Positions 4,672 through 5,505 of a stretch of 5,505 nt of DNA are shown here, piece by piece. The position numbers and the translations under genes were made by a program. The stretch's first letter is position 1, and every line of letters begins with the position of its first letter. Under the pieces are notes generated by a model. The model had not been told where the DNA came from, made no database searches, and worked only from the letters and a program-made list of their open reading frames with translations. The stretch is from positions 1 to 5,505 of the forward strand of contig JAEDMD010000141.1 in assembly GCA_016303195.1 (NCBI GenBank). Direction: 5' to 3'. This DNA comes from Oscillospiraceae bacterium. GTDB lineage: Bacteria; Bacillota; Clostridia; Oscillospirales; Ruminococcaceae.

Positions 4672-5505
4672 TTATTTTTCAGGAAGCTCAGTTATTATCT
4701 GGAGACAATATTTCTGGATTGCAAGGGCATCCTTATTTGTAATGCCGTTGCCTGTTTCGCTTACGTCGCCATTGCGCTTGCCCTGTAATGTGATTCTCTG
4801 ATCGCTTGTACCGTCAGAACCGAATACGCCCGGATTTGCGATTGACTGCATGATGATTACTGCATCGGCAAGGCTTACCTGTCCGTCACAGTTTGCATCA
4901 CCCCATACGATATCGCTCTGAACGTCTGAAACGGTAGTTGTTGTCTCGGTTACAGGCTCTGAAACTGTTGTGGTGGTAGTCTCGGTTGTCGGAGCTTCGG
5001 TAGTTGTAGTCGTTGTAGTAGTGGTTGTTGTGGTTTCCTCAGTTGTAGTAGTTGTGGTGGTTGTTGTCGTGGTCGTAGTTGTGGTTGTTGTTTCTATCTC
5101 AGGCTCTTTAACGAATACAGTGTAGTTGATAACATTTCCTGTCATTCCGTTTGTACCGAGAGTTACCTTTTCGCCTGCTTCAAATGTCTTTTTGTATGCC
5201 ACAAAATCAACATCGTTGCTGGACTTTGCTGTAAGGTCAGTTCTTGTGTAGCTTCCGAGCCATGAAGGAACTGAATGTGTAGCTTCTTCACGTGTATCTA
5301 CCAGTACATATACATCTGTCTTTGTGTCAACTGTGAATTCAGCAAGGTCTGCATTGGTATTCTTGGAATTGCAGGCTGACATGATGTACTCGCAGTTTTC
5401 AAGCTCAGGAGCAAGTGCTGTATAAGTGAAATCTCTGTCACCATAGATCGGGCCGCCTGTCTTGTTGGAATCCATTAATTTCCAGCTGAGGAAGTTTGCG
5501 GAATC
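4672..5505 (-). CDS. C-terminal part of a dockerin-bearing cellulosomal enzyme (5' end beyond window)
   Basis: The frame is open through the right edge, so the 277 visible residues are only the C-terminal part; the ATG at 5475 is internal. Residues 1-137 form a beta-rich module (YGDRDFTYTALAP, EYIMSACNSKN, DVYVLVDTR, VPSWLGSYTRTD, VTLGTNG, NYTVFV). Similar modules are, from memory, found after the catalytic domains of pectinases and related enzymes, but I cannot assign a family. Residues 138-200 are a linker with runs of 17 and 12 threonines. Residues 201-277 are a type I-like dockerin of the Ruminococcus kind. Its first calcium loop is intact (GDANCDGQVSLADA, D203/N205/D207/D214). Its second is DVSETGNGITNKD (247-259). 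The dockerin would attach the enzyme to a scaffoldin cohesin outside the cell. The catalytic activity is unknown from this window. The gene ends in its own terminator. Confidence 0.85.
   Translation of the reverse strand, partial: DSANFLSWKLMDSNKTGGPIYGDRDFTYTALAPELENCEYIMSACNSKNTNADLAEFTVDTKTDVYVLVDTREEATHSVPSWLGSYTRTDLTAKSSNDVDFVAYKKTFEAGEKVTLGTNGMTGNVINYTVFVKEPEIETTTTTTTTTTTTTTTTTEETTTTTTTTTTTTEAPTTETTTTTVSEPVTETTTTVSDVQSDIVWGDANCDGQVSLADAVIIMQSIANPGVFGSDGTSDQRITLQGKRNGDVSETGNGITNKDALAIQKYCLQIITELPEK
4999..5091 (-). repeat. Threonine-codon tract (17 and 12 ACN codons) in the linker
   Basis: Seventeen ACN codons (5091-5041), GAA/GAG-type codons for two Glu (5040-5035), then twelve ACN codons (5034-4999). 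All four Thr codons are mixed, so the tract is repetitive at protein level but imperfect at DNA level. It is a flexible linker, probably O-glycosylated as in other ruminococcal cellulosomal proteins (known for such linkers, not visible here). Confidence 0.85.

Noticed and set aside
4934..5091. Repetitive ACN tract considered as a CRISPR or tandem-repeat locus.
   Set aside because: No repeat-spacer spacing; it is in frame and encodes the Thr linker between two protein modules.

Overview
The window most likely comes from a fibre-degrading Ruminococcus (Oscillospiraceae, Firmicutes), close to the R. flavefaciens type. The main evidence is a C-terminal dockerin of the GDANCDGQV...ADA / NGITNKDALAIQ type behind a long poly-threonine linker. 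Strong GGAGG ribosome sites, AT-rich spacers between moderately GC-rich genes and several carbohydrate-active enzymes fit this. The species assignment is an inference.

Layout, left to right. (1) Positions 1-926, minus strand: a probable lipoprotein esterase of the SGNH/GDSL fold, whose 3' end lies outside the window. (2) Positions 927-1172: a divergent promoter region with two back-to-back TATAAT boxes, followed by a 156-bp inverted-repeat element (996-1151) with a 5-bp target duplication (TCATA). It looks like a MITE inserted between promoter and ribosome site. (3) Positions 1173-2228, plus strand: a leaderless CE2-type acetyl esterase with a jelly-roll plus SGNH layout. (4) Positions 2229-2339: a second, 71-bp palindromic element flanked by TTAA and starting right after the esterase stop codon, then a perfect intrinsic terminator. 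(5) Positions 2318-4555, minus strand: a 745-residue regulator with a LacI-type sugar-sensor fold, a middle region, a degenerate GGDEF-like domain and a C-terminal AraC HTH. Its stop codon lies in the loop of the convergent terminator. (6) Positions 4556-4671: a near-consensus promoter for the regulator and, three bases from its -35 box, the terminator of the next gene. (7) Positions 4672-5505, minus strand: the C-terminal part of a cellulosomal enzyme (beta-rich module, Thr linker, dockerin), whose catalytic part lies beyond the right edge.

The genes make sense together as a small plant-polysaccharide locus (inference). A dockerin-borne enzyme would act in the cellulosome, a surface lipoprotein esterase could remove acyl groups outside the cell, and a cytoplasmic CE2 esterase could deacetylate imported oligosaccharides. 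The regulator would read a sugar ligand. All four genes appear to be separate transcription units.

No RNA gene, CRISPR array or defence system was seen. The most notable items are the two small palindromic elements sitting on gene boundaries and the four-part regulator with a dead GGDEF-like domain.
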